A stretch of 64,000 bases of DNA from Tupaia tana (taxonomy: Eukaryota > Chordata > Mammalia > Scandentia > Tupaiidae), in NCBI GenBank assembly GCA_026018925.1, contig JAKSZU010000004.1, positions 16,646,095 to 16,710,094 of the forward strand. The letters are read 5' to 3'. This document shows, piece by piece, positions 35,939 through 50,000 of the stretch (positions within the stretch are counted from its first letter, which is position 1; each line of letters begins with the position of its first letter). The notes below the pieces were generated by a model. That model was given only the letters and a program-made list of their open reading frames with translations. It searched no databases and was not told the DNA's origin. The position numbers and the translations under genes were made by a program.

Positions 35939-38900
35939 CTAAAGAACAGAGTTAATTCTAGGTTACTCTTGCTAGTATAACCAAAAGCAGCATTACCTTT
36001 CCACAAAGGGAAAGTAGGCATTATCTCATTTTATCAGTAAGGAAACAGATTCAGAGAAGGGAAGCAATATGCCAAATCACAGCTCTTTAGAGTACAGTAC
36101 TCCTTGTGCTCGCTTCGGCAGCACATATACTAGAGTACAGTACTCCCATCCCTCCCCTTTGTTCTGGTCTTACAGTCTTACGATCATAGCCCTAAAGGGA
36201 AGGCCCCCACACCCTGATTTCCTCTCTCGGGGTCAGGTTGGACTCTGGTCTAATCTCTTACCCTTGGCTGTGGGCTGCAGGTCTCTGTCCCCCTCCAGCT
36301 CTTCTTCCTGTAGTCGGCTCAGAATTTCCTTCAGGGTCTTCCCAATCTCCTCAAAGGATGGGCGCAGTTTGGGATCCATCTGGAAGCATCCATACCAGCC
36401 ATTAGCCCTCTTCTCCATCTCTCATTCCAGCAATGGCATTTGAGTGTTTCTAGCATCTTAAAATTAATATATAGAGCTAAGTTTCTCTGAAGATCTCAGG
36501 CCATGAGAGTGATCCCAGGGCTAAAGTTAAGGACATGCTATTGTTTATTACCCTCCTCTATCTCGTTTCCCTTTATCCTTTTGTTTGGGAGAGAACCTTC
36601 CAGAGTATATGCTTATGTTGGTTTATTCTATTGTCCTTGGGTTCTGCTGCCAAAGTGTATCTGAGAGGTACCTGAATAAAGCTTAGCTACCCCTTGGTCA
36701 TAACAGGTAGCCTAGGCCCAAAGCTGTATTAAACAAGGCTAACAAGAGCTTGTCTGGATCCACAGTACAATAAAACCTGATTAAGAGCTCCATCAACACC
36801 CAAGGCAAGGAGTGGCAGATCTACCCTGCAGGCTGAAGACCAGATAACACAAAAGCAGTTTTTTCTTTCCTTGGTCCAGGGCTCTGGAAAGCCTGGCAAG
36901 GCCCCAAGAGTAGAAAGAGGAGGAGGTGGGGATGCTTTCACTCATCTAGTGAAAATGAGGTCCTTCCTGAGACCAGCAGTTAGCGTAATACCTATGTCAC
37001 TGGATTCCCATGTAGTCGACCGTGGTGGTTTGAGTCCCAGACCAGTGGCATAAACTCACACCGGGCGTGTGTGTGTGCATGCCCAAGATCCTGAGAGAAG
37101 AATGGAGGAGAAGGGATTGCAGCGTAGCCATCTCCCTGGGGGGGTGATTTCTCACCTTCTGTCTGTCATTCTGGTGAGCGCACGCGCCCTATAGCAAAAA
37201 CCTCTCCAAAAAAAAAAAGAAAATGAGGTCCTTCCTAAGAGTGATTAGCAGCCTCTCCCTATAATCCTAAACAGGTGAAAAGAGCTCAGCCAGCCCCTGA
37301 TCAAAGCCAGAGAAGAAAGACACTCACATTACAGCAGTTGAAGGTGAGCTGCAGAAAGTCTGGGGGACAGTCTCCTACCATGTGCTGGAAAGCGTCATAG
37401 TCCAGCCCGAAGTTCTGTGGATGGGTATAGCAGGAAGGATACAGATATAGGTAGACAGGTCATTAATTCCCCCACCCACCCTGGCTTGGTCCGAAAAGAA
37501 CCTTGGAGCTGCCCCTGTAAAGTAGCCACAGGCTGAGTTCCAACAACTCCACCCCAGGTGCAAAGGAATCCCATAACCTAGCAGCCCCATCCCAGTGGGA
37601 TTGATCCCCAGGCCCGCAGCTCACCTCTGTGCGGGGAAGATAGTCCGGGTCAGCCTGGATGCGGGCAATGATCTCGCAGAGGATGATACCGTAAGAGAAC
37701 ACGTCTGCCTGGTGGGTAGTCAGATCTCAGTTTCCCTCTTGGTGGAGTACCTGGCCCCATGTCTAACAACCCAGGCTGGGGGAATATTACCCATATTTCA
37801 TCCAGGCTATTCACATGGCAGCTGCCAGATACCACCCCTGCTCTTGGCAGAAAGGATGTAGAACCTCACCCTGAATATGAAAGGTAATCCTGGATACTTT
37901 GTACGAGGGTGGGTTCTAAAGAAACCAGGCCTTGAGGTCCTTCACACTTACCTTCTCATTATAGGGCTCATCCCGGAGAACCTCAGGTGCCATCCAGAAG
38001 GGTGAACCTACCACAGCCAGCTTCTCATTCCCCATGCTGTGGGGTGAGAGCGTAACAAAAATGAGCTTGCTGGGACCAGCAGTTGGCATAATGGCTATGT
38101 CACTGGACTCCCACATAGTCTACTATGGTTTGAGTCCCGGACCCGGTGGCTTAAACTCATGCTGGGCACATGTGCGTGCATGCCTAAGATCCCAAGAGGA
38201 GAATGGAGGAGAAGGGATTGTGGTGTTGCCCTCCCTCCTGGGGGTGGTGATTTCTCGCTTTCTGTTTCTCTGTCTCTGTGTTTTTGGCGAGCAAACTCAT
38301 CCTATAAAAAAGCTCTCCAAATAAATAAATAAACCAAAACGAAAATGAGCTTGCTGATGCAAGGGGATTTTTTTTTTGACCATTGGGAATTTCTCTCCCC
38401 CCAAGAATGGGTACAGACTAGGATCGACTAAAGTTAGGGAGCTGAGGTTGTGACCAAGTCCTGAACTAAGGCTGGAGTTTTCCCTTAGCTTTAGTTCCCT
38501 CCTCTGTGTCCAGCATCCATTAGGGTTATTTACCTGACATCAGGGATCTTCTCAGCAAGGCCAAAGTCAGCTACCACTGCAGAGTAACCATTCTCATCCC
38601 TCTTTATCAGGCAGTTCTAGGGTCCCCCCGAAAAAAAGATAATGTGGCTCAGAAGTGGGAATCAACAAATACAGAGTTACCATCCATCCCTCCCACCACA
38701 GGGCACCTTGTCCTCTGCTCCTCGGTGAACCAAACTCAGGCTGACCCTAGTAGTCACACGTGGGGGAGCTAAGGCAGCCATGTGACATGAGTTAGTCCTG
38801 GATCTCAGGTGGCTCCTTAGGGTTCACTTCAGGCTCCAAACACAAATAACGTATCTTGTCCTAGCCTGATGGCACAGTCGGTAACAGACAACTACAATGC

Positions 38901-39653
38901 CGGAAGTCATATGGCCAGTTGTAGGTTCAAATCCTTAGGTTGGCCTGAAAATACTCACTGCATGTGCACATGCTTAGGATCCTGACGAGTTTAAAGATCA
39001 GGAAAGGGGACTGTGGTGTGATGGAACCCTGTCAGGGGTGCTGCTTTCTCTCCCCCATCTTGTCTGGGCATGCACTCTGTCATGAATCAAACTATCTATC
39101 TATTTATTTATTTTCAGTTTTGCTGTAGGGTGCTTGAACTTGCTAGATAAGACAGAGAGAGAGGGAAAGAAATCATCTCTTAGGGGGGATGGCTACACCA
39201 CAATCCCTTCATTCTCCTCTCAGGATTTTAGACATGCATGCATATGTGCCCAGCGTGTTTTCCAAGCCGCCGGGTCCAGGACTCGAACCATGCCGTTAGC
39301 CATGTGGGATTCAGCTGCCTTAACCACCAGGCCACTGGCTAGCCCTAAACTTCTTTTCCTTTCCTTTTTTTTTTTTTTTTCATTTTTTTTTTAAGATTTG
39401 TCAAGATTTGCCAGGGGCCACATTTACTTTCCAGCTAGATAGAATATGAGAAAGCACCATATGATAGGGTATGGTCACACCACAACCACATCTCCACTTC
39501 TCCAATTCAGGATTTGGGGCACACATGCACATAAGCCCCATGTGTTTTTCAAGCTGCCATGCTAGGATTCAAGTCATATGGTTGATCATTTGAGATCTGG
39601 CTCCCTTAGCCACTCAGCTGCAGGGCCCATCCTAAAAACCTTTTTCTGTCTTG

Positions 39654-39692
<39 letters not shown>

Positions 39693-42600
39693 TTGGAGTG
39701 GTTTTTGCTGTAGGGCGTGTGCGTTTGTCAGAAAGACAGAGAGAGACAGAGAGATAGAAAGCGAGAAATCACCCCCTGGGGGGATGGCCACGCCGTAATC
39801 CCTTCTCCTCCATTCTCCTCTCAGGATCTTAGGCACACACGCACATGCGCCTGGTGTGAGTTTAAGCCGCCGGGTCCAGGACTCGAACCGCGGTCGACTA
39901 CCTGGGAGTCCAGCAACATAGCCATTACACTAACTGCTGGTCCCTGTCTTGTTATTTTTTGTATTTACTTATTTTTAATTTTGCCAGAGGGTGTGTGTAA
40001 TTGCTAGGAGCAGAGAGAGAAAAAGTGAGAAAGCACCTCCCCACTCCCCATGAGGAATGGTTACGCCACAATCCCTTCTTCATTTCTCCCTCCTTTTGGG
40101 ATTCTGGGCATGCACTCATTCACTCGGCATGTTTCTCAAGCTGCTGGGTCTAGGACTAGAACTGCAGTGAGCCATGTGGGATCCAGCTGCCTTCACCACA
40201 CCACAGGCAGCTCAAATCTGTCACCTGTTTTTCTTCTCTTTCCTTTCTGCATCACCAATGACTCAGGCTCCTGTCTCCAAGGCTCAATGCAAAATCTTAT
40301 TTACTGTTTGCTTTATAGTCCTCAGCTACAACTCTGGTTAAAGTCCTCTTGGAATCAAAGGCAAGGAACAGGATGTGGCCACAGTGCATTGCCCTTGTCA
40401 AAGTCCTAAACAAAACTTTAAGTTTTTTTGTTTGCTTGTCTTCTAAGTACTAGACATAGTTTCAAGTGCTAGAGACACCTCAGTGAACAAAACAGAAAGC
40501 CCTATCCTTTTGGAGCTTACAACTGAGTGAAGGAAGACAAGACTATCTTGCCCCTCGCCTCCCGTCCTCCATTCTTGGAATGCAGATACCCAAAGCCCAC
40601 ACCTGACCTTGACAAGTAATGTAAACACGTGAGTGCCCAAGCCTGCGCTAACGTTCAGTGCCCACGGGATTACAACCATTCGTCTCTCTAGCATTAAAAT
40701 CTATGATCTGGGGGCACCAGGTGGCATAGTAGTTGAGGCACTGGACTCCTGTCTCTCTCTGGTGAGCACATTCACCCTATGGCAAAAAAACTAAAAAAAA
40801 AAAATCTCTATAACCTGGAGGTGGCTCTGTGGTGCAGAGGTAATGCACTGTTTAAGAAAAGCTGGATCCCACGTGGTGACTACAATTCAAATCTCCAGCC
40901 AGGTCAACCTGAAATACACAGGGCACACGTGTAAGCACCCCAGATCTGATGGGCTGGAGGACTGGAGGAAAGGGTTGGGGGAGCGGCCAGACCTTGTGGA
41001 AGGTGCTCATCTCTCTATCTCTGTCATACTCTCTCTCCCCTGTGGAGGGTGCTCATCTCTGTCTCACACACTCTCTCTCATATGCATGCATGTGCTGTCA
41101 TAAATAAAAAGAAAAGTATGATCTGGCTCCATCAGTCAGTCTACTTATAGCCCCCTGTTTCTGGTGCCCCTATTCATATCCCCATTTGGACTTTTCAGAC
41201 AAGCTTCACTTATCGAGCCTAAACTGGCCTTTCCAGCCTTTGCCCCTGTTTACACTGTTTCCTTCCATTTGGAGTATTCTCCCAATTTTCCTTTTCACCT
41301 GTGAAAATGTTACTGCTTTTAGGGCAAGCTACCTTCTCAGCCTTGACTTGTCTAGCCCTCCCTTCATCTCTCTCTCATCTCAAGTCCTTTGGTTCCTCGT
41401 CTACGTCACTTCCTCTTAAAGCCTAGCAGGGAGGCTATGAGCTCCTCAGACAGGTGCTGGTTTGGACCTTCCTTCCTCACAGTATTCAATTCACAAGAGA
41501 GGTTGAGTTCATGCTCACAGAACAAATGCTGCTGTCTCCAGAGACAGGATGAACCCAAATGACCTGTACATAAGCACAAAGCAGCAACCAGCTCTCGCCA
41601 AATAGCTGCATTCAAAATAGCCCTACGCCACCCTGGCTCAGGAGGCACCTCACCCACCCGCTTCCTCCAGAGGCAGCAGAGCAGGGTTCCTTGGCTCACA
41701 GAAACATTTCTGGGGCCAGCAAGGCCCTATCTGACCCAAACCAGCCCTCATTCCTTGCCAGCCTTGGCATCTAGTTGCTAAAACAGTGCCAAGTCATCTC
41801 CTGCTTATTCCACATCAGGTAATCAATCCTTTACTCTGCCCTCGACATGGTCACACAGTCTTCCCGGAGCTGCAAGGAGCCTCTGACTTCATCACATCTG
41901 CCCTGGATCCCAAGTAGATGTGGCTGGGATCCACAGCATACCTGTATACACAGCATACGTGTACACACAGCATACCTGTACGCACAGCATTCCTGTACGC
42001 ACAGCATTCCTGTACGCACAGCATACGTGTACACACAGCATACCTGTACGCACAGCATTCCTGTACGCACAGCATACCTGTACGCACAGCATACGTGTAC
42101 ACACAGCATACCTGTACGCACAGCATTCCTGTACGCACAGCATACCTGTACGCACAGCATACCTGTACGCACAGCATTCCTGTACGCACAGCATACCTGT
42201 ACGCACAGCATACCTATACGCACAGCATCCTGTACGCACAGCATACCTGTACGCACAGCATACGTGTACGCACAGCATACCTGTACGCACAGCATACCTG
42301 TACGCACAGCATCCTGTACACACAGCATACCTGTACGCACAGCATACCTGTACGCACAGCATTCCTGTACGCACAGCATACCTGTACGCACAGCATCCTG
42401 TACGCACAGCATACCTGTACGCACAGCATTCCTGTACGCACAGCATACCTGTACGCACAGCATCCTGTACGCACAGCATACCTGTACGCACAGCATACGT
42501 GTACGCACAGCATACCTGTACGCACAGCATTCCTGTACGCACAGCATTCCTGTACGCACAGCATACCTGTACGCACAGCATTCCTGTACGCACAGCATAC

Positions 42601-45600
42601 CTGTACGCACAGCATTCCTGTACGCACAGCATACCTGTACGCACAGCATACCTGTACGCACAGCATTCCTGTACGCACAGCATACCTGTACGCACAGCAT
42701 TCCTGTACGCACAGCATACCTGTACGCACAGCATTCCTGTACGCACAGCATACCTGTACGCACAGCATACCTGTACGCACAGCATTCCTGTACGCACAGC
42801 ATACCTGTACGCACAGCATTCCTGTACGCACAGCATACCTGTACGCACAGCATTCCTGTACGCACAGCATACCTGTACGCACAGCATTCCTGTACGCACA
42901 GCATACCTGTACGCACAGCATTCCTGTACGCACAGCATACCTGTACGCACAGCATTCCTGTACGCACAGCATACCTGTACGCACAGCATACCTGTATACA
43001 CAGTATTCCTGTATACACAGCATACCTGGCTTCTAAGCAGGACTCTCTGCACTAGTCCTGGCTTTGGCCCTCCTGTCAGTCCTGCCAGGAGACTTAATAA
43101 CTCTATGTGAGAAGATGGGCTCTAGACATCCAAAGCCCCAGATATAGGGGATCAACCTGAGCCAGTGGCAGCTCAAATCTGTCACCTATTTCTCTTTCCT
43201 TTCCTTTCTACATCACCAACAATTCAGGCTCCTGTCTCCAAGGCTTGATACAAAATCTTATTTACTGTTTGCTTTATAGTCCTCAGATACAACTCTGGTT
43301 AAAGTCTGCTTGGAATCAATAGGCAAGGAGCAGAATGTGGCCACAGTGCACTCGTCAAAGCCAGTTTCCACCCCATCTTCACATTCAAGGAGGCCAATTG
43401 TTCACCCACTGCAAACCTCCCACCCAGGAGAGAGACCACACAGTAGCTTCTCTGTGAGTAGCTGAGAAATGGCTGTGGCAGGGATGACCAGGGCTCCACA
43501 GGATGGGGCAAGGCTGCCTGGACTGTGATCTCTCTCTCTCTTTCTCTCTTATTCATTCATTCATTCATTCATTCATTTATTTATTTATTTATTTTGGGAG
43601 AGATTTTTGCTATAGGGTGCGTGCGCTTGCTGTAGAGACAGAAAGAGAGAAATCACCCCCCTCCCCCAGGGAGATGGCCATGCTGCAAACTCTTCTCCAA
43701 TCCTCCATTCTCCTCTTGGGATTTTGGGCACTCATGCACACATGCCCAGCATAAGTTTCAAGCTGCCAGGTCCAGGATTCAAACCACGGTCAGCCAAGAG
43801 GGAGTCCAGCACTGTAACTATTACACCACCTGCCAGCCCTGACCACTAAGGTTCCTCCAATAGCAGGTCACTGAAATCAAAAAGGAAGATGGGAAATGAC
43901 AAAAAAGCCAAACTTGAGGTGTCTGTATCTGTATCCGAGGCAATAAGGAAAATAGGGAGATTCCTAACCAGATTAACCTGTCGGGTTTTCCAACAAACTC
44001 CTGAGCCAGTCCCCAACATTCCCAGCACCAGGGACCAGCCTCATGGAAGTTGGTCCCTCCATGGAAACAGACTGGACGTGGGTTGGTCCCAGGATGACCC
44101 AAGGGTACCACACCTACCATATACTCCATTTCCACCACTACCACAGGCAATGTACAATGAAACAATCACACAATAGAGTTCACGCTCTCATGAGAATCCA
44201 GTACCACAGCTGCCGTCACCACAGGTGACAATGCAGGTGATGAGGAGTGGCTGATGAAGCCTCACTTGCTCACCCATGTCCTGCCTCCTGCTGCCTGAAT
44301 GAGGGGTGTCCCAGCAGGCCGTGGACTGCACTGGTCTGTGGCCCAGTCCCCAACAGGCCATAGGAGCTGGGGACCTCTGTCTTAAGAGGATCTGGGCTAG
44401 ATGAGGTTTTCTGGGCAGCACTTAGTGTTTTACTTCCTTATCTCCCACTCAGTGCTCACAGCATTTTTTTTTTTTTTAAGTTTTCTATAGGTTACATCCA
44501 ATTGCCAGAGAGACAGAGAGAGAGAAGGAGGGAAAATGAGAAACCACCTTCCAGTGTGGATAGCCCCGCCATAATCCCTTCTTCTCTTGCAATTTTGGGC
44601 ATGCATGCACACACACCTGGCATGATTTTCAAGCCACCGGGTCCAGGACTCAGACCACAGAGTCAGCCATGTGGGATATAGCCACCTTAACCTCCATGCC
44701 ACCTACTGGCCCCGTCCTCACAGGCTTCTCTGCTGGAAGTATTGGATCTTCATAAAAGTCATGATGCATTTTTGCATAGAAAAACACATCATAACTTTTC
44801 CAGTGACCTGATATTACCTTTGAGGATCCCAAGGTACTCCGTGGCTCTAAGCTCAACAGACAAAACCAGTCCTTGTGTTACTTGATCTTTCTGTCCTGGA
44901 CACTGCTGGTTACTTTGTTCAGTGTTTTTAGGTATGATTCCGAACTCATGTTGGTACTGTGTGTTCAGAGAACAAGGAAGTCACAGTCATGGAGCTAACG
45001 GACCAGCTAGTAGAGGCTAGTTGGGGACTAGTGCTGTTTCTTTTTGATTCCTTCCCCCTGGCTTTTATGACACTATAGTTCCGAATTTCCTCCTCTACCT
45101 TTGCCTAGTCTGCAGACTCCAGTGCAGCTCTTTTGTCCCATCCTATATGGCTGACGTTCTCAGGGTTCCATCTTGGGCCTTCAGAAAGGAAGGTTCTTAT
45201 GTTCTACCGTGGAGGCTATTCCACATACCACCTGTGTACTGGTGACACGCAAGTGTATATCCTAGCCCTGACCTTTTTCTTCAAGGTGGGCATCTCCTCC
45301 TGGGTCACTGCTATTGACCTCTTATGTGTGCAAACCCGAACTCATTTTTCCCCCCAAGCCTAAAACTTTATGTCAGCTGGGACTGCCACTTCCTACCCAG
45401 TTTGCTCAGCTTGGAAACCTGGGATTCGTCTTAGACTTTTTATTCTTACTCTGAACAATTTTAGTTTCTAAACAGTTTTCATATTGGTCCTTTATCTTCA
45501 TCCATACTACTTTTGCCCTAAAGTAAGTTTTCACCATTCCTCTCTGCAAGTGGCAATACTCTTCTAATTGGTTTGTCTCCAGGCTTGGCCTCCACAATCC

Positions 45601-47024
45601 ATCCTCCTTACTCCTGCCAGCATGATCTTTGTCAAAGGCAAATATGTGCTCTTCCCTATTTAAAAGTCAATAACAACATAAACTATAATTCCTTTCATTG
45701 TACAATTCCATAGAAACTGAAAATAGATTTAGTGGTTGTCAAGGGCTGGACGGAAAAGGGAACAGGATACAGGTTTTCTTTTGGGGTGATGATAAAGCTC
45801 TGCAATTAGATAGTAGAGATGATCAAATATATACTAAAAAACACTGAATTTAAGAGGGTGAATTTTGGGACCAGCAGATGGCAAAACAGTTATATTGCTG
45901 GTTACATTACTGGACTCCCACCCTGATTCGAGTCCCGGACCAGCAGATTGAAACTCATGCCAGGTGCATGTGTGCCCAAAATCCTGAGAGGAGAATGGAG
46001 GAGAAGAGATTGTGATGTGGCCATCCCACTGGAGGGGGGGAGTGATTTTTCACTTACTGCCTCCCTGTCTCCCTCTGTCCCCCTGGAGAGTACATGTTCC
46101 TATAGCAAAAATCTCTCTTAAAAAAGGGTGAATTCAGGACCAGCAGTTAGCGTAATGCTATGTCGCTGGATTCCCATGTAGTCAACTGCGGTTTGAGTCC
46201 TGGACCCAGTGGCTTAAAGTCACGCTGGGTGTGTGTGTGTGAGTGCCCAAGATCCCGAAAGGAAAATGGAGGAGAGGGGATTGCGGCGTGGCCATCCCCC
46301 CTGGGGGGGTGATTTCTCATTTTCTGTCTCTGTCTCTCTGGCGAGTGCACGCACCCTGTAGCAAAAAAAAAAAAAAAAGGGGGGGGGGTGGTGAATTGTA
46401 TTATATATGAATTATATCTCAATGAAGTCCTTTTTCTAAAAACAGAATTATTTAACTTTATTTATTTCTTTCTTTAAATTTGATCAGAGACTGAGCAGGG
46501 GTGGTAGTGAGAAAACAAGCCACCAGGGGGACCAGCAGTTGGCATAATGGCTATGTCGCTGAACTCCCATGTAGTCAACTGCAATTCGAGTCCCAGACCC
46601 GGTGGCTTAAACTCACGCCAGGAGCATATGCATGCATGCCCAAGATCCCAAGAGGAGAATGGAGGAGAAGGGATTGTGGTGTGGCCATCCCCCCTGGGAG
46701 GTGATTTCTCACTTTCTGTCTCTCTGTCTCTCTCTGTCTTTCTGGCGAGCACACGCGCCAGAAAGCAAGCCACCAGGTCCAGGACTTGAACCACAGTCAG
46801 CCAAGTGGGAGTCCAATGACCTCAACCACCATGCTACCTGCTGACCCCAAAGCTGGGGGTCAACAAATGGCATAGCAGTCCAGTAGTTGCTGGACTCCCA
46901 CATGGTCAATTGCAGTTGGGGTCCTGGACCCGATGGCTTGAAACCTACACTAGGCACATGTGCACGCATGCCCAAGATCCTGAAAGGAGAATGGAAGAGA
47001 AGGGATTTTTTTTTAAGATTTATT

Positions 47025-47069
<45 letters not shown>

Positions 47070-50000
47070 CATGAGTTTTGCCAGAGAGAGAAAGAGAGAG
47101 AGAGAAGGAGGGAGGGAGGGAGAGAGGAAAAGTGAGAAAGCAAGCCACCAGGTCCAGGACTTGAACCATTGTCAGCCATGTGGGAATTCCAGTACCTTAA
47201 CCACCATACCACCTGCTGGCCCCCAAAGTTGTCCTTTTTAAAAAGCTGACAATGTTCTTTTATTTCCTACCTACAAAAAAAAAATGATGGGGCCAGCAGG
47301 TGGTGTGGTGGTTAAAGGTGCTGGACTCCCACATGGCTGACAGTGGTTCAATTCCTGGACCTGGTGGCTTGCTTTCTCACTTTCCCTCTCTTTCTTTCTC
47401 TGTCTCTCTCTGATCAAACTGGAAAATAATAATAATAAATAAAGTTAAAATAATTTTTTTTTGAGAGGTTTTTGCTATAGGGCGTTGGCGCTCGCCAGAA
47501 AGACAGAGAGGCAGAGAGACAGAAAGCAAGAACTCATCCCCCAGGGGGATGGCCACACCACAATCCCTTCTCCTCTATTCTCCTCTTGGGATCTTGGGCA
47601 TGCACGTACATGCACCTGGCATGAGTTTAAGCCACTGGGCCCAGGACGCGAACCGCGGTCAACTACATGGGAGTCCAGTAACATACCCATTACACCATCT
47701 GCTGGTGCCTAAATAAAATAATTCTTTTTTAAATAATTCTTTATTAAATGTTATTTATTCATTCATTTAGTTTTAAATTTGACACAGAGAGACACACAGA
47801 GAGAGAGAAAGAGGGGAAGTGAGAAAGCAAGCCACCATGTCCAGGACTCAAACCATGGTCAGCCATATGGGACTGTCCAGTGCCTTAACCACCATGCCTC
47901 CTGCTGGTACCCAATAAAATAATTCTTAAAAAAAAGAAAAAAAGAAAGTTAGATAGTATAATTAGATTCTTCTTTTTAAAAATTGTTCATTTTTTTAAAC
48001 TTTTATTTATTTATTTGTTGTGATTTTCAGGCCACTGGGTCCACAGTTGATCATGTGGGAGTCCAGTCCCTCAACCACCACACCACCTACCAACCCATAG
48101 ATTCTTCTTTTATTTTTTTAGAGGTTTTTGCCTTAGGGTGTATGTGCTCGCCAGAGAGAAAAACAGAGACAGTGAAATAGAAAGTGAGAAATCATCCCCC
48201 CAGAGGGCATGGCCATGCTATAATCCCTTCTTTTCCATTCTCCTTTCGGGATCTTGGGCATGCGTGCACATGTGCCTAGTGTAGGTTTCAAGCTGCTGGG
48301 TCCAGGACTCCAACTGCGATTGACCATGTGGGAGTCCAGCAACTACTGGACTGCTACGCCATCTGTTGACCCCAAATTCTTTTTTAAAAAGTTTATTTAT
48401 TTCTTCAGAGAGAGAGAAGTACTCCCAATAGGGTCTTCACGCTGTGATCCATCCTGTCTTAGCTGGCCTGGATCGTGTGCTAGAGAAGTCTCAGGACATG
48501 AACCTAGGCCCTTTCCCATATGGGTCCAGCTGCACAACCACTATACCACCGCCCGGTCCCCAGATGCCGCCCTTTTCAACCTTATCCCCTATCATCCAAC
48601 CTCACAGTCTTCACACCACACTGTTTATGCCTCTATGTTTTTGTTTATTGCATTCCTTTTGTCTGATCTGAAATACTCTTCTCTCTCTTCTACCCCCAAA
48701 TATACTTATTAAGTAGAATTCAATTTTCAAGATTTGCCTCAGGCATCATCTCTTGCAAGAAACCTCTGCACCCTCAGGTTGGAGTAAATATCCTTTCTTA
48801 AAGCATCCCAGGCATTCTACTTTTTCTTCTCTTAACATTTGCCATATTGTGATTGAAGGTCTATGTTTCTGCTGTCCCTTCCCAGGATGATTGAAGAGGA
48901 AAGTGGCTGAGAGAATACTTCCTAACCTCAGAAAAATTGCCTATTTCTGTCTATGTGTACTCCGAGAATAATTTTTTTTAACTTTATTTATTTATTATTA
49001 TTATTGTTACTTAATTTGACCAGAGAGAGAAAGAGGAAAAGTGAGAAAGCAAGCCGCTAGGTCTGGGACTCTAACCTTGGTCGTCCATGTCAGAGTCTGA
49101 CACCCTTAACTATCACACCACCTGCCAACCCCTCATCATTTTTTTTAAAGAATTATTTTATTTAACTTTATTTATTTATTTATTTTAATTTGACCACAGA
49201 GGGGGAGAGAGAGAGAGCGAGCGAGAGAGCTACCAGGTCCAGGATTCGAACTGCGGTCGGCCATGAGAGAGTCCAGTGCCTTTAACCACCATGCTACCTG
49301 CCAGCCCTGCCCCTCATCATTTTTAGAAGCATAAATCCATCAATTCATTAAAACATCATCAGGGAGCCAGTAGGTGGTGTGGAGGTTAAAGTGTTCAATC
49401 CCACATGGCCAACTACGAGGTTCAAATCCTGGACTAGGTCGCTTGAAAATCACTCCAGGCGCGTGTGCATGCATGCTCAAAATCCCCAAAGGAGATTGGA
49501 GGAGAAGAGATTATGGCATGGCCATCTCCCCAGGATGTGATTTCTTATTTTCTCCCCCTCTCTCTGGCAGGTACACATGCTCTATAGGAAAAAAAAAAAA
49601 AAAAAAAAGTCAGGGAGGCAGATCTGAGATTTTTATATTTAAGATGAGACAACTGAGGCTTATAACTGTAAGTGGTAAAGACTCTGGTCTCCTAACTCGC
49701 AAGGATTCCCAACTAATGATTTTGGCCTCTCCAAAGGCAGGTTGAAAAGCTTTCTGTATTGTAGATAACGAGGTCACAGCAGGAGCAATAAGTCTAATGA
49801 AAGTGGCAGAGGCCAGGGCCCATGCAAAAGGCAGTATTGGTTGTATGTTTATTTGGGACCCTAGCCCCTACCTCCGATATTGGTTAAACCCAAGGCATCT
49901 AGTGGAATGCCTATATTCTTCATCCAATTTGGACATGACCCCAGAATAGACTATGTAGCTATATAGTAGCAAATATGAAGCTTAGAGGACCATGCGGTTC

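Noticed and set aside
41930-43030. CRISPR array
   Set aside because: Units are contiguous with no unique spacers, and the window is vertebrate nuclear DNA.
41831-43110. Six 270-400-codon frames as a repeat-protein gene
   Set aside because: They are shadows of a stop-free 17-bp minisatellite in an intron; every frame is open equally.
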